This document shows positions 21,370 to 33,369 of a stretch of 64,000 bases of DNA, one piece after another. Origin of the DNA: Helichrysum umbraculigerum (Eukaryota > Streptophyta > Magnoliopsida > Asterales > Asteraceae). How positions within the stretch are numbered: the stretch's first letter is position 1; each line of letters starts with the position of its first letter. The position numbers and the translations under genes are program-made. The stretch spans positions 240,826,750 to 240,890,749 of the forward strand of contig CATIUR010000001.1 in NCBI GenBank assembly GCA_949592205.1, in the 5' to 3' direction. The notes beneath the pieces are model-generated. The model was not told the DNA's origin and did no database searches. It saw only the letters and a program-made list of their open reading frames with translations.

Positions 21370-22854
21370 TTATGATGGAGTAGACGGTTCAATCTTCCTC
21401 ATAGGTAACCCGTTATTCTTATGATCATCTTCATCATGATAAACATACGCAAAACCACCATGTCGGGTCATATCCATACCTGCAGTCTCATCTTCGGGTG
21501 AAATCCTTAGCAATTTCAGCTTGTGTAGAATAAAAAACAATGGACCCATTGTTGCACTCACGAACCCGAATATGACTAAAATCTGAACCACATGTGCAGC
21601 CAACAGTTTTCCACCGCCTCCCATAAATAGCCCATATGGCCTGCCCGGTTTACCCGGGTAAACCTCGTTCACGAATTTCTCCTTAGCGAATAAAGCGGTA
21701 AAAATAATCCCCCATGCCCCACAACCCCCGTGAAGCTGAGCCGCTTCCAATGGGTCATCATACTTGAATTTTTCAGCTAATTTGTTGCACCCGGTTAAAA
21801 CACACGCGGCTACAAATCCACAAATAACTGCAGCCCATGGATCAACAACCGAACACCCGGCTGTGATCGCAGCAAAGCCACCCAACAGCCCGTTGCACAC
21901 GTCAGTTACGTTCCAGTGACCCGATATTATTCTTTTTCCGAATAGTGTAGTTAGAGCAGCGGTACAACCCGCTAGAGTGGTTGTTACCGCGGTTCTACCA
22001 ACTGCGCTCCATTGCCCGTAGAAAGTACCCGACTCGTACGGGCTCAATATCTTAGTAAACGAACCCGGGTTAAACCCGTACCAACCGAACCACAACAGAA
22101 AAGTCCCGAGAACAACTAGAGACGCGCTGTGACCACGTAGGGCGACGGATCGACCGGTCTGATCGAACCGACCGATTCTCGGGCCTTCGATTAAAGCACC
22201 ATATAAACCCGCAATCCCACCAACCATATGAACGACGCCAGATCCTGCAAAATCAATAACACCCGACCCGAGAAACAAGTTGTCCAGATTTGAAGCGCTG
22301 GCCCACCCGTCAACAGACCAAAACCAATGAGAAACAACCGGGTAAACGAACCCGGTTAAGAAAGCGGAGTAAATCAAATACGCGACAAATTGGGTTCTCT
22401 CCGCGATAGATCCGGACGTGATACCGGCAGCAGCGATAGCGAAAGCCCATTGGTATAAAAAGTAACTGTAATCGAATACAGAGGAAGGGATATCTTTTAG
22501 CGCAAAATTATGTTTTCCGATGAACCCGTTTGACGGTGTACCGAAAGCAAAAGCGAAACCGAATAAGTAATAGAATAAGCCACCGGCTGCAGCATCAAGA
22601 ACATTAGTAAGCATAATGTTCATGGTGTTTTTGGCGCGAACAGAGCCGGCACAGAGCATGGCGAAACCAAGTTGCATGGAGAAAACAAGGTAGGCTGAGA
22701 ACAAAAGGTAAGTGGTGTCGACGGCGTATGTAGTGTCGATGAACTTGGTGGAGACGGTGTTAAATTGGTCGCAGATAAAAGTGGCGGCGCCAACAGCGTT
22801 GGTTGTGTTGGCGCCAAACATGGCGGCTAGCGAATCGGCGGAACAAGATGCCAT
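21370..22854 (-). CDS. AMT1: High-affinity ammonium transporter, AMT1 subfamily
   Basis: 494 aa, no introns, as is usual for plant AMT1 genes. The protein moves ammonium across the plasma membrane as a trimer. Alternating hydrophobic segments fit 11 membrane spans after a short outer N-terminus containing Cys28. The AMT signature DFAGSGVVHMVGG is at 201-213. The twin pore histidines are H209 and H375 (QLHGGCGAWG). The cytosolic C-terminus keeps GMDMTRHGGFAY with Thr463, matching the residue (Thr460 in Arabidopsis AMT1;1) whose phosphorylation shuts all three pores. AMT1;1 is the closest member I recognise, but subtype needs a tree. The gene looks complete and functional and is the only clear host gene in the window. 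Its 3' flank is duplicated in copy A without the gene. Confidence 0.96.
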   Translation of the reverse strand: MASCSADSLAAMFGANTTNAVGAATFICDQFNTVSTKFIDTTYAVDTTYLLFSAYLVFSMQLGFAMLCAGSVRAKNTMNIMLTNVLDAAAGGLFYYLFGFAFAFGTPSNGFIGKHNFALKDIPSSVFDYSYFLYQWAFAIAAAGITSGSIAERTQFVAYLIYSAFLTGFVYPVVSHWFWSVDGWASASNLDNLFLGSGVIDFAGSGVVHMVGGIAGLYGALIEGPRIGRFDQTGRSVALRGHSASLVVLGTFLLWFGWYGFNPGSFTKILSPYESGTFYGQWSAVGRTAVTTTLAGCTAALTTLFGKRIISGHWNVTDVCNGLLGGFAAITAGCSVVDPWAAVICGFVAACVLTGCNKLAEKFKYDDPLEAAQLHGGCGAWGIIFTALFAKEKFVNEVYPGKPGRPYGLFMGGGGKLLAAHVVQILVIFGFVSATMGPLFFILHKLKLLRISPEDETAGMDMTRHGGFAYVYHDEDDHKNNGLPMRKIEPSTPS

Positions 22855-22945
22855 GATTGGTTGTGTTTTTTTGTTCCGGCGATGGCAGACGCCTAAGGAG
22901 AGAATCGGAGATTTGTGTTTAATGAGACTTAGTAGACGACGAATG

Positions 22946-22955
22946 TCTATATAGG
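22946..22955 (-). promoter_or_regulatory. TATA box of AMT1
   Basis: CCTATATAGA on the minus strand, about 92 bp upstream of the ATG, leaving room for a 5' UTR of roughly 60 bp. No other core element within a short distance fits as well. Confidence 0.55.
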
Positions 22956-23539
22956 TGTAATTATAGAGGATTGAAAATAGAGCGAAGATGGTGGAGAGAG
23001 ATTGGGAGTGTAACGTCTTTGACTCTTGACTTTTTCTTTTATTTATTTTAATATAAAATTTATTTTTTTTGTATTTTATATTACACTTATTTGTTTATTC
23101 ACATATAGTATACCATTACTCGATAGTTTTAATGAGATGGAAACAGACAGGGCCCGTGCTCTTCCTACCATTTAATTCTACTTTTTATTTATTTTTAACT
23201 TAAAATTTTGTGCCAAAAAATTAAGAGTCAATAACTAATCATCATACCACCAAAAAGACAACTTATATTTCACGGGTTTCAATTGACACGATTTTTCAAG
23301 TTTTACTTTTCAGGTTCCAACAGGTAATTATCCGATATTCTGATCAAAAAGATTCTGTTACAACAATAATAATAATAATAGTAATAATTATAATTAGGGT
23401 GATAATGTGATAGCTGTAAATTTGTATATTAGAGTTAGAATTGGAATAAAACTCAAATTAATTAGTAATATTAATGGAAAAGGAATCATCTACAAGAGAT
23501 CCATAAATAAGGGGGTATCTCGTAAAGGTATAATCTATC

Positions 23540-23700
23540 CATACCATTTATATATACTCACCCTACCATTTATTGCTTAAAAAGTACAGAAAAGTACGGA
23601 AAAGTACAGAAAAAGTACAGAATGTAAGAAAGAGTGATGGAATAAAGTACAGAAAAAGTACAGAAAAGTTAATTTAAAAATAAGTAAATGGTATGAAGAG
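23540..23700. repeat. AGTACAGAAA-repeat segment, left member of an inverted pair
   Basis: Contains AAAAGTACAGAAAAGTACGG-type repeats bounded by ACCATTTA and AAATGGTAT. The same segment appears reverse-complemented at 24805-24965 (TACTTTTTCTGTACTTTATT). The two copies face each other about 1.1 kb apart, either two insertions of one MITE family in opposite directions or the arms of a larger foldback element. Confidence 0.6.
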
Positions 23701-24804
23701 TAGAAGCCCTCGTAAAATATACTTATTTAAGAGATTCTGTTTATTCAAATATTTTTAAACCTGGTTTAGAGTATATCCGTTAACAGAATAATTTTATTTA
23801 TTTTGTTTTTGATATACATCATCGTAAAATCATAATACTACGTTAAAATGAGTGACATAGGTTTGTTGATTTGAATCATTAAACACAACTACAACATAAT
23901 TATGTAACGTTGGTCATCAATTAATAATTGTGATTTGTTTGGAGTAAAAAACATGATTTAGATTTCCTAACATCACATGAACGAGGATATTTTATGTTGT
24001 CGTCTTCAGAAAACTGATATCTAAAATAAAAATAATACTCCCTAATAATAATATCAATAGATAGATAGACTTTCTTAATTTTGTCTTTGAAAAATATTAC
24101 GAGTTAGGTGAGGTTTTATTTGAATTGTAGCTATTGACTAACACAAATTATTAAAGGGTTTTGGTAACATGTGGCCTACGTGTGCATTAATGAACCTGTA
24201 ATTTTCTTAAATAACAGAATTTGTAATTAATATATGTTTAAAAAGAAAAATATTAGATTGAATTAATGAGTATTAAATGTAAATATTAACATTTAAGGAA
24301 ATTTCGACTTCTCGTAACATTAAAAGTTGATGGTTATTATCTTACTACCGTCTCTGGAATTTAAATTAAATAATTTTTTTAGCCTTTTAGTTTCATGAAG
24401 AATTATCGGTAGCTTATTTTTCCGTTACCACGTCAACAACGTTACAAGATAACCAACATATTGAACTAAGGTGCATGCTTTCTTGATTGCTCTTTTTTAA
24501 GCAAATCGGTTATCTTACGTCATTTTAAACGTATTTGTAGTTATATTTGGATATTGGAGTATAATTTGTACATAATAGGTTGATTTCCTAGGGTATAAAT
24601 GTATAATCAATATGTATACTTTGACTTGTATTATTATTGAAAGTATTTATTGGAATAACTTCTTTAAAATATATATTTTAGCCCCAATATTATATACATT
24701 TTTGTTACTTCAAACTAATTTATAGGGTGGGTTTGATAGCCCAATTTTAAGGGATTCTTGGGTTAAGAGATTTAGCTTCCAGTTTCAAGAAGGTTCCTAC
24801 TCTC

Positions 24805-24965
24805 CATACCATTTATTTATTTTTGAATTAACTTTTGTGTACTTTTTCTGTACTTTATTCCATCACTCTTTTTTACATTCTGTACTTTTTCTGTACTTTT
24901 CCGTACTTTTCCTCATTTTTTATTCATTAAATGGTATAGCAAGTAATTTTAAATGGTATAGAAAG
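24805..24965. repeat. AGTACAGAAA-repeat segment, right inverted member
   Basis: Reverse complement of 23540-23700, including the shared tract GTACTTTATTCCATCACTCT. It lies in a block with foldback ends (TTTCAAGAAGG near 24782 and CCCTTCAAGAA near 24972). Confidence 0.6.
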
Positions 24966-25597
24966 AATTTCCCTTCAAGAATCTCTATCCTTTAAAAATT
25001 CACAACTAGTTTGGGACCCGTAAAATTCGTGGAATCGTACATGAAAAATAATTAAGTCGTCTCATATATATGTACGTCTGGACTAAGTTACATTATCAAT
25101 GTATGTTAACGGTCAATTATTCACGTATTTTAGCATATGAAACAAAATATAAGATATAATTCGAATGATGTGAGTATATGTATAGCGAATGTGTTTATGG
25201 ATTGCATTAGTAATCAAAGAACTTGTTACCAAAAGATTGTTCAACTGTTCACCGTCTGAATTTGACGACTTAGCTTAATTATCAGTGAAATACAACTATC
25301 TTGTGAAATCATTTACTTTAATTTTTGTTTGAAGTATGATAAGATACATTCTGCTATATTATTTGATAAAATTCCTATATTATTCTCATTCTTTCTAGAT
25401 TTGTTTGGTTATGCTTGTTACAACAGTGAGAAATCATTCGAAGAGTTACTCGAACAATGTAAGTTATATTCAAGAAGTTAGTAAGGATTTTTGGAATATA
25501 CTTTTCAAGAATAATGTAAGTTATATTCAAGAAAATAGCTAGAGCTATGAGATTGTTATTATATTTTCAAAAACTTTAACATGCACTTATTATTAAA

Positions 25598-26175
25598 GGG
25601 CAAATGGCCCAAAAAGTAGGGGTGTGCAAAACACGGTTCGAACCGTGAGAACCGGTAAACCGTACCGGAACCGTACCGTCCCGTACCGAACCGCTTCTTT
25701 ACGGTATGGTTCTCGGTTCTAATATTTGTAGTTTCACGGTTCGCGGTTCGGTTCGGTTCGGGCCGGTTCCACACTTAGGGGTGTGCAAAACACGATTCGA
25801 ACCGTAAAAACCGGCAAACCGAACCGGAACCGTACCATCCCGTACCGAACCGCTTCTCTACGGTACGGTTCTCGGTTCTAGTATTTGTAGTTTCACGGTT
25901 CGCGGTTCGGTTCGGTTCGGGCCGGTTCGGGCCGGTTCTAGCACTTTGCACAGGCCTACCAAAAAGATTACTAAGTTGTCAAAATTTGACAATAATGGAA
26001 ATATGAGTTTTGTCGATGCCCAAAAAGGACTCACATTTAATTGAACTTTTTTGACAACTTAAATCCTTTAATGGTACGATTTTAAAATGTGAGTCATTTT
26101 TGAGCATCGACAAAACTTATATTACCTTTATTGTCAAATTTTGACAAGTTTGTCACCTTTTCGGGCCATTTGCCC
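25598..26175. mobile_element. Mutator-type (MULE) MITE with 9-bp TSD
   Basis: Begins GGGCAAATGGCCC and ends GGGCCATTTGCCC. The inverted repeats reappear deeper in the element (GTCAAAATTTGACAATAA, and CATCGACAAAACT / AGTTTTGTCGATG), so it can fold back over most of its length. ATTATTAAA is duplicated at 25589-25597 and 26176-26184, the 9-bp duplication of Mutator elements. A hAT MITE is nested near the left end. Confidence 0.85.
25617..25958. mobile_element. Dimeric hAT-like MITE nested in the MULE MITE
   Basis: Starts TAGGGGTGTGCAAA and ends TTTGCACAGGCCTA (12 of 14 complementary), flanked by CCAAAAAG on both sides (25609-25616 and 25959-25966), an 8-bp hAT duplication. A second TAGGGGTGTGCAAAACAC start lies inside at about 25777, so the element is two head-to-tail units sharing one outer pair of ends. 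Related in ends and GGTTCGG-rich content to 4188-5186. Confidence 0.85.
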
Positions 26176-26184
26176 ATTATTAAA

Positions 26185-26960
26185 ATAGATCCACGTGATA
26201 TCGTGATAGTATAAGCGAAAAAACAAAAGCCAAAAACTTAATATTTTGAGATTAGAAGTTTATATTGAAATTTCATAACACTTCTATTGGCAATCATGGG
26301 ATGTGATCAACCTTGCATGTATCATAATCATTATTAATAAGAGCGTTATCATCATTTGTCTCTTTGTCTAACAGATTTCACTTTTTTAACCTTTTAATTT
26401 AAAGAGTAGACTCGGGACCAAAGTTAATTCAAAAAAGATACCTACTCAAGAATATATATGGAGGGCGGTTAGCGGGTTTGTAAGCACTGTGGGTATAATT
26501 TTTATTATTTCACCGGTATGGGTATGGTGATGGGTTTTGGTAATATCCGCCCAATTACCTATAACCGTATCCATAATCGTTTACCCGTATTCATACCCGC
26601 ATAATTGTTACGGAGTATTGTTAATTTGAGCTTGTATATTATATATATATAATTTTTTTATATATAAGAAGATAATGTACATATCAAATGTTAAACCTCA
26701 TACGATACGCTTTTATATTTGGATTTCCACGATTATTACATTTTAATTTTGTATGATATGAAAACATAAAATTGTTCGTTATCTTGATCGTAACGAAACT
26801 TTAAATTAGTTAATTAAATAGTTAAATTGTTAGCTTTAAATTTTGAAATCTTGAATATACTATAGTTTATGGTATTTTGCTTTCGCTTTTTTGCCGTGTT
26901 TCAAATTTGCATCGTATTTTCCACAACTAAATATTTTTTTGTTCAGCCAAAGTTACATAC
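26185..26960. other. AT-rich intergenic stretch, no gene seen
   Basis: Holds a GGGTAT/ATACCC-rich patch at 26470-26605, similar in style to 52105-52265, and an AT tract near 26640. No ORF with recognisable content. Confidence 0.4.
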
Positions 26961-27339
26961 ATAGTGTTGAATCACTTGTCGCTGACCAACTCAATTCACT
27001 GATGAACTCAGTCCTTGGATGATCTCGTTGTTCTCATCCATGTCTCCAAATGGAAGATCCGATGAAGTGAATAAAATCTAAACTTTATGTGTCGCTGCTC
27101 AAGTACCAGACAGTGAGAGATTTGATAGTTATTCACTGTTGAATAAAGGCAAAAGTCACTGCCTGAATAAAAGATAGTTGCTAAAGATGAATGAAGCAAG
27201 TCACTCTACAAGAACATGTTAGCTCGCAGTGAGCGAGGATGTTTATTGCTTCTTCATTGACTAATTGTTGAATAGAATTTCTACTCAAGTACAAGTCGCT
27301 CAACATATATACATTAGCAAATGTTCCACGTACTACAAA

Positions 27340-29719
27340 TGTAACACCCCCAAATTTACTGTTTTGCGAAAGCATACTTGGGTGTTACTAATCAATATAC
27401 AAAGCACAAGATATACAGCAAACGACCTCTAAATGATACGTTGTAAAACGATTTCATATGAAATAAATGTTTGAAAACTCAATGTTTTCGTATACAAAAT
27501 GTAGTTCCCTAGAGTCCACGCGTGTAGCGGGAGATTCTATTACATAATCAAAATGTACAAAAGATAATGCTGAGAATCTCCGTTAATGCAATTTAGTTGA
27601 ATTCATGCGACTCTAGCTATGTCCTGGAGTAATCCTACTCCGCCTGGGTACCTGAGAATACATGCTAAAAGGTCAACACGAATGTTGGTGAATCTCACAG
27701 GTTTGTAAGTAATATCAGTTTTTTTGAACACAAGATTTCATCAGTTGTGCCCGCAGGCGTAAATCAAGTATTTGCAAATCCAGAAAATGTAAAGTAAGTA
27801 AGTTATACCGTTGCCATGAGGCTCATAATCGAAGCTTAACCCGTAAGTAATAATTTGCTCCCGTGACATGCTCGTAACTGAGCAAGCATAAGTAACGAAT
27901 AATAGTCGCCCGTTTATACAGAACGGTTCGTGGTAGCGCTACTATCCCGGGCGGGGAGGGTCATTTCCCTAATGGATCCATTAACTAGCGTTCGCGCTTA
28001 AGTCCATAACTAACGATATATGATGGAGAGACTTCAGTAAAAGTAAGTAACTCATGCAATCCCGTATAGTAAAATGTATAGTTCGTACTTGTGTTCAAGA
28101 AAAGTAAGCAATGTATCTCACCCCGTACGTAAAACAGTAAAAGTGGGGCTGTAAGACTCACCTGAGTCAAGTGGTAAGCAGTAGCAAACAACAAGTAGTA
28201 TGTAGGTTCTCCGAACCCGTTACCTCCTAGTGCCTAAACACGTAAGGTTTTGTAAGTAGAGGTCTCGTAAGACCATCTCGGCTAGTTATCCACACAACTT
28301 GTTATGTCCAAAGTTGGTTCGTTATCGTTTGTTTTTAGAAAGCATGTTTGGTCCGTTGGTGACGGTTGGTATTTGAAACTTCAAAGTATTATAATTGTAT
28401 TTGAAACATTTTGAAATGGAACGACGGGGGTCCGGGGGCAGCGCCCTTGGTTGCGGGGTTCTAAGGGGTGGCAACCCCTTGGCGGGGTCCAAGGGGCAGA
28501 GCCCCTGGTCGGGGTCGAGCTGCCGAGTAAGCTCTGAGGGAAAAATGCACATTTTCTACATTGTTTTAGTGAAAATCTCTTTAAAAATCCTGATTTCTGC
28601 GACGTTGGGTGCGACGTCGCAGGTAAGAATTGCGACGTTGAGTACGACGTCGCTAAGTGTGACATTCGCAAATTAATGCGACGTTAGGCGTTACGTCGCT
28701 ATATGCGACGTTGCGGATCCTTGTGACATCGAGGCCTACGTCGCTATGTGCGACGTTAGCAATTAAGTGCGACGATAGGGATGACGTCGCTATATGCGAC
28801 GTTGTGAGGGGTATTGCGACATTATGGACTACGTCGCAGATAGCCCAGCGTCTCTGCGACGTTGCGGTCTGATCGGAAAGTGGTGGCCGGAAAATCGGTT
28901 GAAAAGCTTCCGTTTGGTCCAAATCTTTTACCCAACCCATTTTTGGACATTTTAAGCATATATAAACCATAAAAACGTAAAAATGAGTAAAAACGGAGAG
29001 TTTCGGGTTTTGTCGGAAACTTACAAAATGTCGGATGGAAATTCCGAAAAGATAGGGAGGTAGATCGTGTCGTGGAGATGCTTTTCTTCCAAAGGGTTGA
29101 GATGATCCGATGTCGTTTCGTGGTAGTAATTGGCGATTTTTGTGATGGTTGGTGGTGGTTTGTTTGAGAGAAAAGAAGGAGAGGAAAGAGAGAGGAGATG
29201 GAGAAATGAGAGAAAAGAAAGGGAGGTGGGGGAGGTGTAGGTGGAACCTCCACCTTGCAGTCCCCGCTCCGTGCTCCGCGTAGTGTTCGTTTTCTCCGTC
29301 ATTTAAGCGTTAAATGTTTATTTTATGCGTTAATTATTCATATTAATTTACGAATCTTTGTTTAATAATCTAGTTGAATTATTTTGTCAAATCTTTAAAT
29401 AAATTTGTTTGTTTTTGTTTTTAAATTGTGCGTTAACTATTTTAATCGTGTAGACGTTTATTTGTACGATATAATACACACTTGAGATATTGTCAAAATT
29501 ACACTTGGAAAAATGATCGCGTTATTGAACAAAATGTTTCACCGTATTTACTGAACCGAATTACATTCGGTTTAAACTGTGTACGATCTAATCCAATCGC
29601 GTATTCGTATATATTCATCAATATATTTTGATACATTAATTAGCCTAACACAGAACTAATTACATGTATTAACATAGAATTAGGCACTAATTACTAGTCC
29701 TAATTTGGCGGGTGTTACC
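27340..29719 (-). mobile_element. Solo LTR, Ty3/gypsy Tekay-like ends
   Basis: On the minus strand it runs from GGTAACACCCGCCAAATTAGG-like sequence to AAATTTGGGGGTGTTACA. ACAAA is duplicated on both sides (27335-27339 and 29720-29724). No internal region or second LTR is present, so it is a solo LTR left by recombination. A pyrimidine-rich tract (minus strand, 29240-29160) resembles a transcript leader and is followed by a hairpin array. It is related to 52619-55483 in ends and in several inner blocks (for example near 28225 and 53430). Confidence 0.85.
28599..28837 (-). repeat. Array of six 22-nt hairpins in the solo LTR
   Basis: Each unit has 7-nt arms GCGACGT and ACGTCGC around an 8-nt loop: 28599-28620, 28632-28653, 28678-28699, 28723-28744, 28769-28790 and 28816-28837. 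Starts are 33, 46, 45, 46 and 47 bp apart. All six have the same length and loop size. Three arms carry changes (GTGACAT, GCGACGA, GCGACAT); two of these are explained by CpG decay. Confidence 0.8.
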
Positions 29720-32700
29720 ACAAATATCTTTCATATGACGTGTCAGCAAGTTATTGGTCAAATGTCAAAAGAGATTTTCGCGGCAACAGAATCAAGGCCC
29801 ACAGAATGTTCGTTAGCCTACTTTCAGGGAGATAAGAGCCAATCAAGCAGCGACATGTGTCGTTCGAAGATCCTATTTTAATAGAGGATATTTACGGGAT
29901 CATTTAGGCTATATATAGAGTGATATGTTGTATTTAGAAACTTGCCGCTTTTGTGTTAATCACTTTTGTACAAGTGAGTAGTCTGTCTAAGCACATCAGC
30001 GAGTAGCGAGTTGTGATAGTGCACATTGTTTGTCAACTGCTATCCTCTCATTTTGTAATAGAAATTAGCTAAGTGTTGATTTGATTTAGATTCACCCTTC
30101 AGCTACTATTACTTTTTGTTACATATTTTTTTAAATATTGATTGCTATACTCTAATTTACTCAATCGTTATTACAATTGAAACTTGTCATAATTAAAATA
30201 AGTTAAATCATATAAAAGTTTTTAATTGTATTCATGTAACATCCATTCCTCGGGTCTGGTAGTATTTTAATATTTTCTGATGGTGAATTATTATTTAATG
30301 TGTCAGAAAATAGGTGCGTTGTGTTATTTGAAAATAAATGGAGAAAAGAGTCGAATAATTTATTGTGACTAATAAATTATTAACTGTTTTAAATTAATTC
30401 AGTTGACGGTAAAATAAAATAATGTTTCCCCGCAAATGGTTTTTCAGTTCCAGACAATAGATTTAAAAGGGGACAAAACTAGTACACATATTATCAGTTA
30501 TATGTGTGTAATACGTATGGAACTTCACAAATATTCCACAGACTTCGATTTCTTGTGAGATTAAAACTCAGGAACCAAACACAAATCCTAATATTCAACT
30601 TTTGGTGAAATCATTCCTGTTCTTCTTAATTTTCATTCTGGCGGTACATATCAAACCACAGGAACGATTTGTAAACTTTGAAACAAGTCTTGGAGTGAAA
30701 TTGAACATGTAGAACTTCGAATTGAGCTTCAATAACGTGAATTAGTCATCTCCTCATCATCCTAATCATGTTGTAAGTCTTGATTTTGTGATTTTCATAT
30801 AAACCTAGAAATGGGTTTTTGTGTATTCGATTGAATTAGGATGATGGATATGAAATTGAAGCTTGTAATGATCATATAGTTGCTAGTTAATGATTATCAC
30901 ATGATTATAAGTGAAACTTAAGCTAGAAATGATAAAATTGAATGATGATCATGAAGAAAATCATGGGTTTAAATGATTATTCATGAATTTTGATTTTAAA
31001 GCTTAAGTTAGTGATGTATGATTGATAAGTGTGGTTAATAATCATAATATGGGTGATTAATGATGACGCCTAACACTTTTCAAGTTAAAAGTTCTAATCA
31101 TGATTAAGTGTTCTTGAGAATTATATTGATTATGATGATTATCATGGGTTATATGATAAAGTTGGTATGGTTTATGATTTAGAACACTTGATTGGTAATC
31201 AAGGAGTAAAGTTAGAACTTATTTGGTGAATTATTCATTAGACCTAATATTGAGATTTTGATGAATTGTTGATGTTGAAAGCTAATAATCTTGTTAATGA
31301 TCTAATTATATTAGTTAACAATGATTAAGATGGATGAAGGTGATAATGTGATCTTAATGATCATAATTTGATAAGTGATTGTGAATTGTGATGATTAAAG
31401 TGGTTATTAATAATCTTGAAATAATGAATGTTGATTTAATACAAGTTAGTGATAAGTTGTTTGATGTAATTACAATTGTATGATGTTATATAAATATTGA
31501 CACAAGTGACTAACTTGTGTTATTCTGTTGTATTCTCAGATGTGGAGAAGACTCAGTGATATTAGACTACTGAGTGGACGATTGAGGTATTCGGTGAGTG
31601 GATCCATAAACCTCAGTGTGATTTAGTTGTAACAGGTTTGGTTACAACGGGTAAACGTATTATTATTGATTCAGTTGCCATGATTATTTTGGTTTAATAA
31701 TAATACTGTTGATAGACTATTAGTCTGATATGATACATGATGAGTCCGTAGTTATGTGATCACTTGTTGTATTGCCTTTGGGCACCAGTTGATTCAGAGG
31801 CCAGCAGACATCTGGGCTGGGCTTAGGTTTGCTATTGGTTGGATAACACAGGGTCTTAGTACAAGTATTATTGTCGTAGCCTGTGTTATTTGAGTTATAG
31901 CACCAAGTAGTCGGTTAAACCTCTGTATGGGCCTGCAGTGGTTTTAAAGTGTTCTTTGAGAGGGTGGTACCTCAAGAACCACCGGTCCTCTTTGACGCCA
32001 GTTGATTGTGATGTAATAAGTTGTAAACAGGTGTGTTGTGTGCATATGGTTAGTTGTTATTGTGACAATCCTCCAATTAGGGTATTTACTTAGCCTTATT
32101 TCATGCATTACCTAGAGTAATTCCCTGATTAAGTGAATTCAAACTATTTTGTGTATAAGTTCTGTGTAACTTACTATGTGTTATGTGATGTATTTGATAG
32201 TAGTTATATGTGAATATATATAATTACTTATGAAATAAATATATCAAACTCTACGAATAGAAAGTAATAACGTTAGTGATACAAAATAATTAATAATTCG
32301 AAAATTATTAATTACAACTACTAGTAAATTATATTATTGATATAATATAACAAATTATACGTTTTATATTAAACGTATTAAACCGCGAATAATAAAGTTC
32401 CAAAATGAACTTCGAAAATACTTTTGAATAATTTTTAGTTTGAAATTATTATATAGAAGTATTACAACGAAAAGAAAACGAAAAATGTAGACGATTTTGG
32501 TTACGCGTTACACGAACAGAAACAATTTTAAAACGCGCCTAGAGGTTCCAAATAATAAAAGTATTATTTCGTAAGCTACTGTTTTAATGTGTAGAACATT
32601 ACCTCAAAATATGATTTCCGAATTTAACTGAAATCTGGCACGCGTTTTCAACGATACAGTACTTTTACTGTAAACAATTTTAATGATACTTGTAATAAAG

Positions 32701-33369
32701 TATTTCACATTTCGATTTCTAAGTTCTAAATCTGAGATTTAGAGAAACATAACGCAAAATTTTATTATGAATAAAGTACCACAAATTATATCCGCACACG
32801 AAATTAACGGGCTAAAAACTACCAATAACACACATTCAAAAATATATGCTCGACATTTTATACTCCCTCCATACCTCAGTTGAAATTTGGAACCAAAATC
32901 CTTCTTTATACTCTTCACCTCCTTCTCCAATAATTCACTTCACCAACAATCTTCTTCTTCTTCATTTTTGTGCGTGTGTGTGTGTACTGGAACAAGTAGA
33001 AGCAGGAAGAAAGCAATACCATAATCACTTCACCATCTTCATCTTTAAACATCCATTTCAAACCTTCAAATCAAACACAAACAAAATGGTTTCTTGATCA
33101 TCATCATCGTTCGAGATCATCTACAACATCAGAAATCATCATCATCTTCATCTAAATCATTGTGAGGAACATTTTAACCCTTTTCTTCATTTATATTATT
33201 TTCTTAAATTTATGATTTTGATGATTATTGTTGTTATAAACTTGTTAAAATGCGTTACAATAGGTTTATATAACATGTTAAGGTGTTTGAGCATGTTAAA
33301 ATCGGATATATATATAAACCCGTACGTATTTGTCATAACAGAGAACGAACCAGAACCTGCAAAATCATT

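Larger units (their letters stand above)
22960..25588. other. Intergenic region upstream of AMT1
   Basis: AT-rich, no ORF of interest. It holds a pair of inverted MITE-like segments described separately and presumably the distal promoter of AMT1. I could not pick out individual regulatory sites with confidence. Confidence 0.5.
26965..30110 (+). mobile_element. Possible older LTR-like block, split by a solo LTR
   Basis: Sequence from TGTTGAATCACTTG to ...GATTCACCCTTCA resembles a single LTR: a TATATATAG near 29910, then leader-like sequence. It was interrupted by the solo LTR at 27340-29719. I could not fix its exact ends; GTTACATA occurs on both sides (near 26951 and 30118) but does not abut clear termini. 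Tentative. Confidence 0.35.

Noticed and set aside
28599..28837. Regular short repeats with spacers, CRISPR-like in appearance (also 33370-33812 and 60799-61052)
   Set aside because: They are inside plant LTRs, the array of the chromovirus-type element is duplicated unchanged in both of its LTRs, and spacers are related to each other. No cas genes; the context is a eukaryotic genome.
28381..29302. Overlapping ORFs of 76-143 codons, Pro/Ser/Thr-rich, on the minus strand
   Set aside because: They translate the pyrimidine-rich leader and hairpin array of a solo LTR; no family recognised. The 54370-54813 ORF is the same case.
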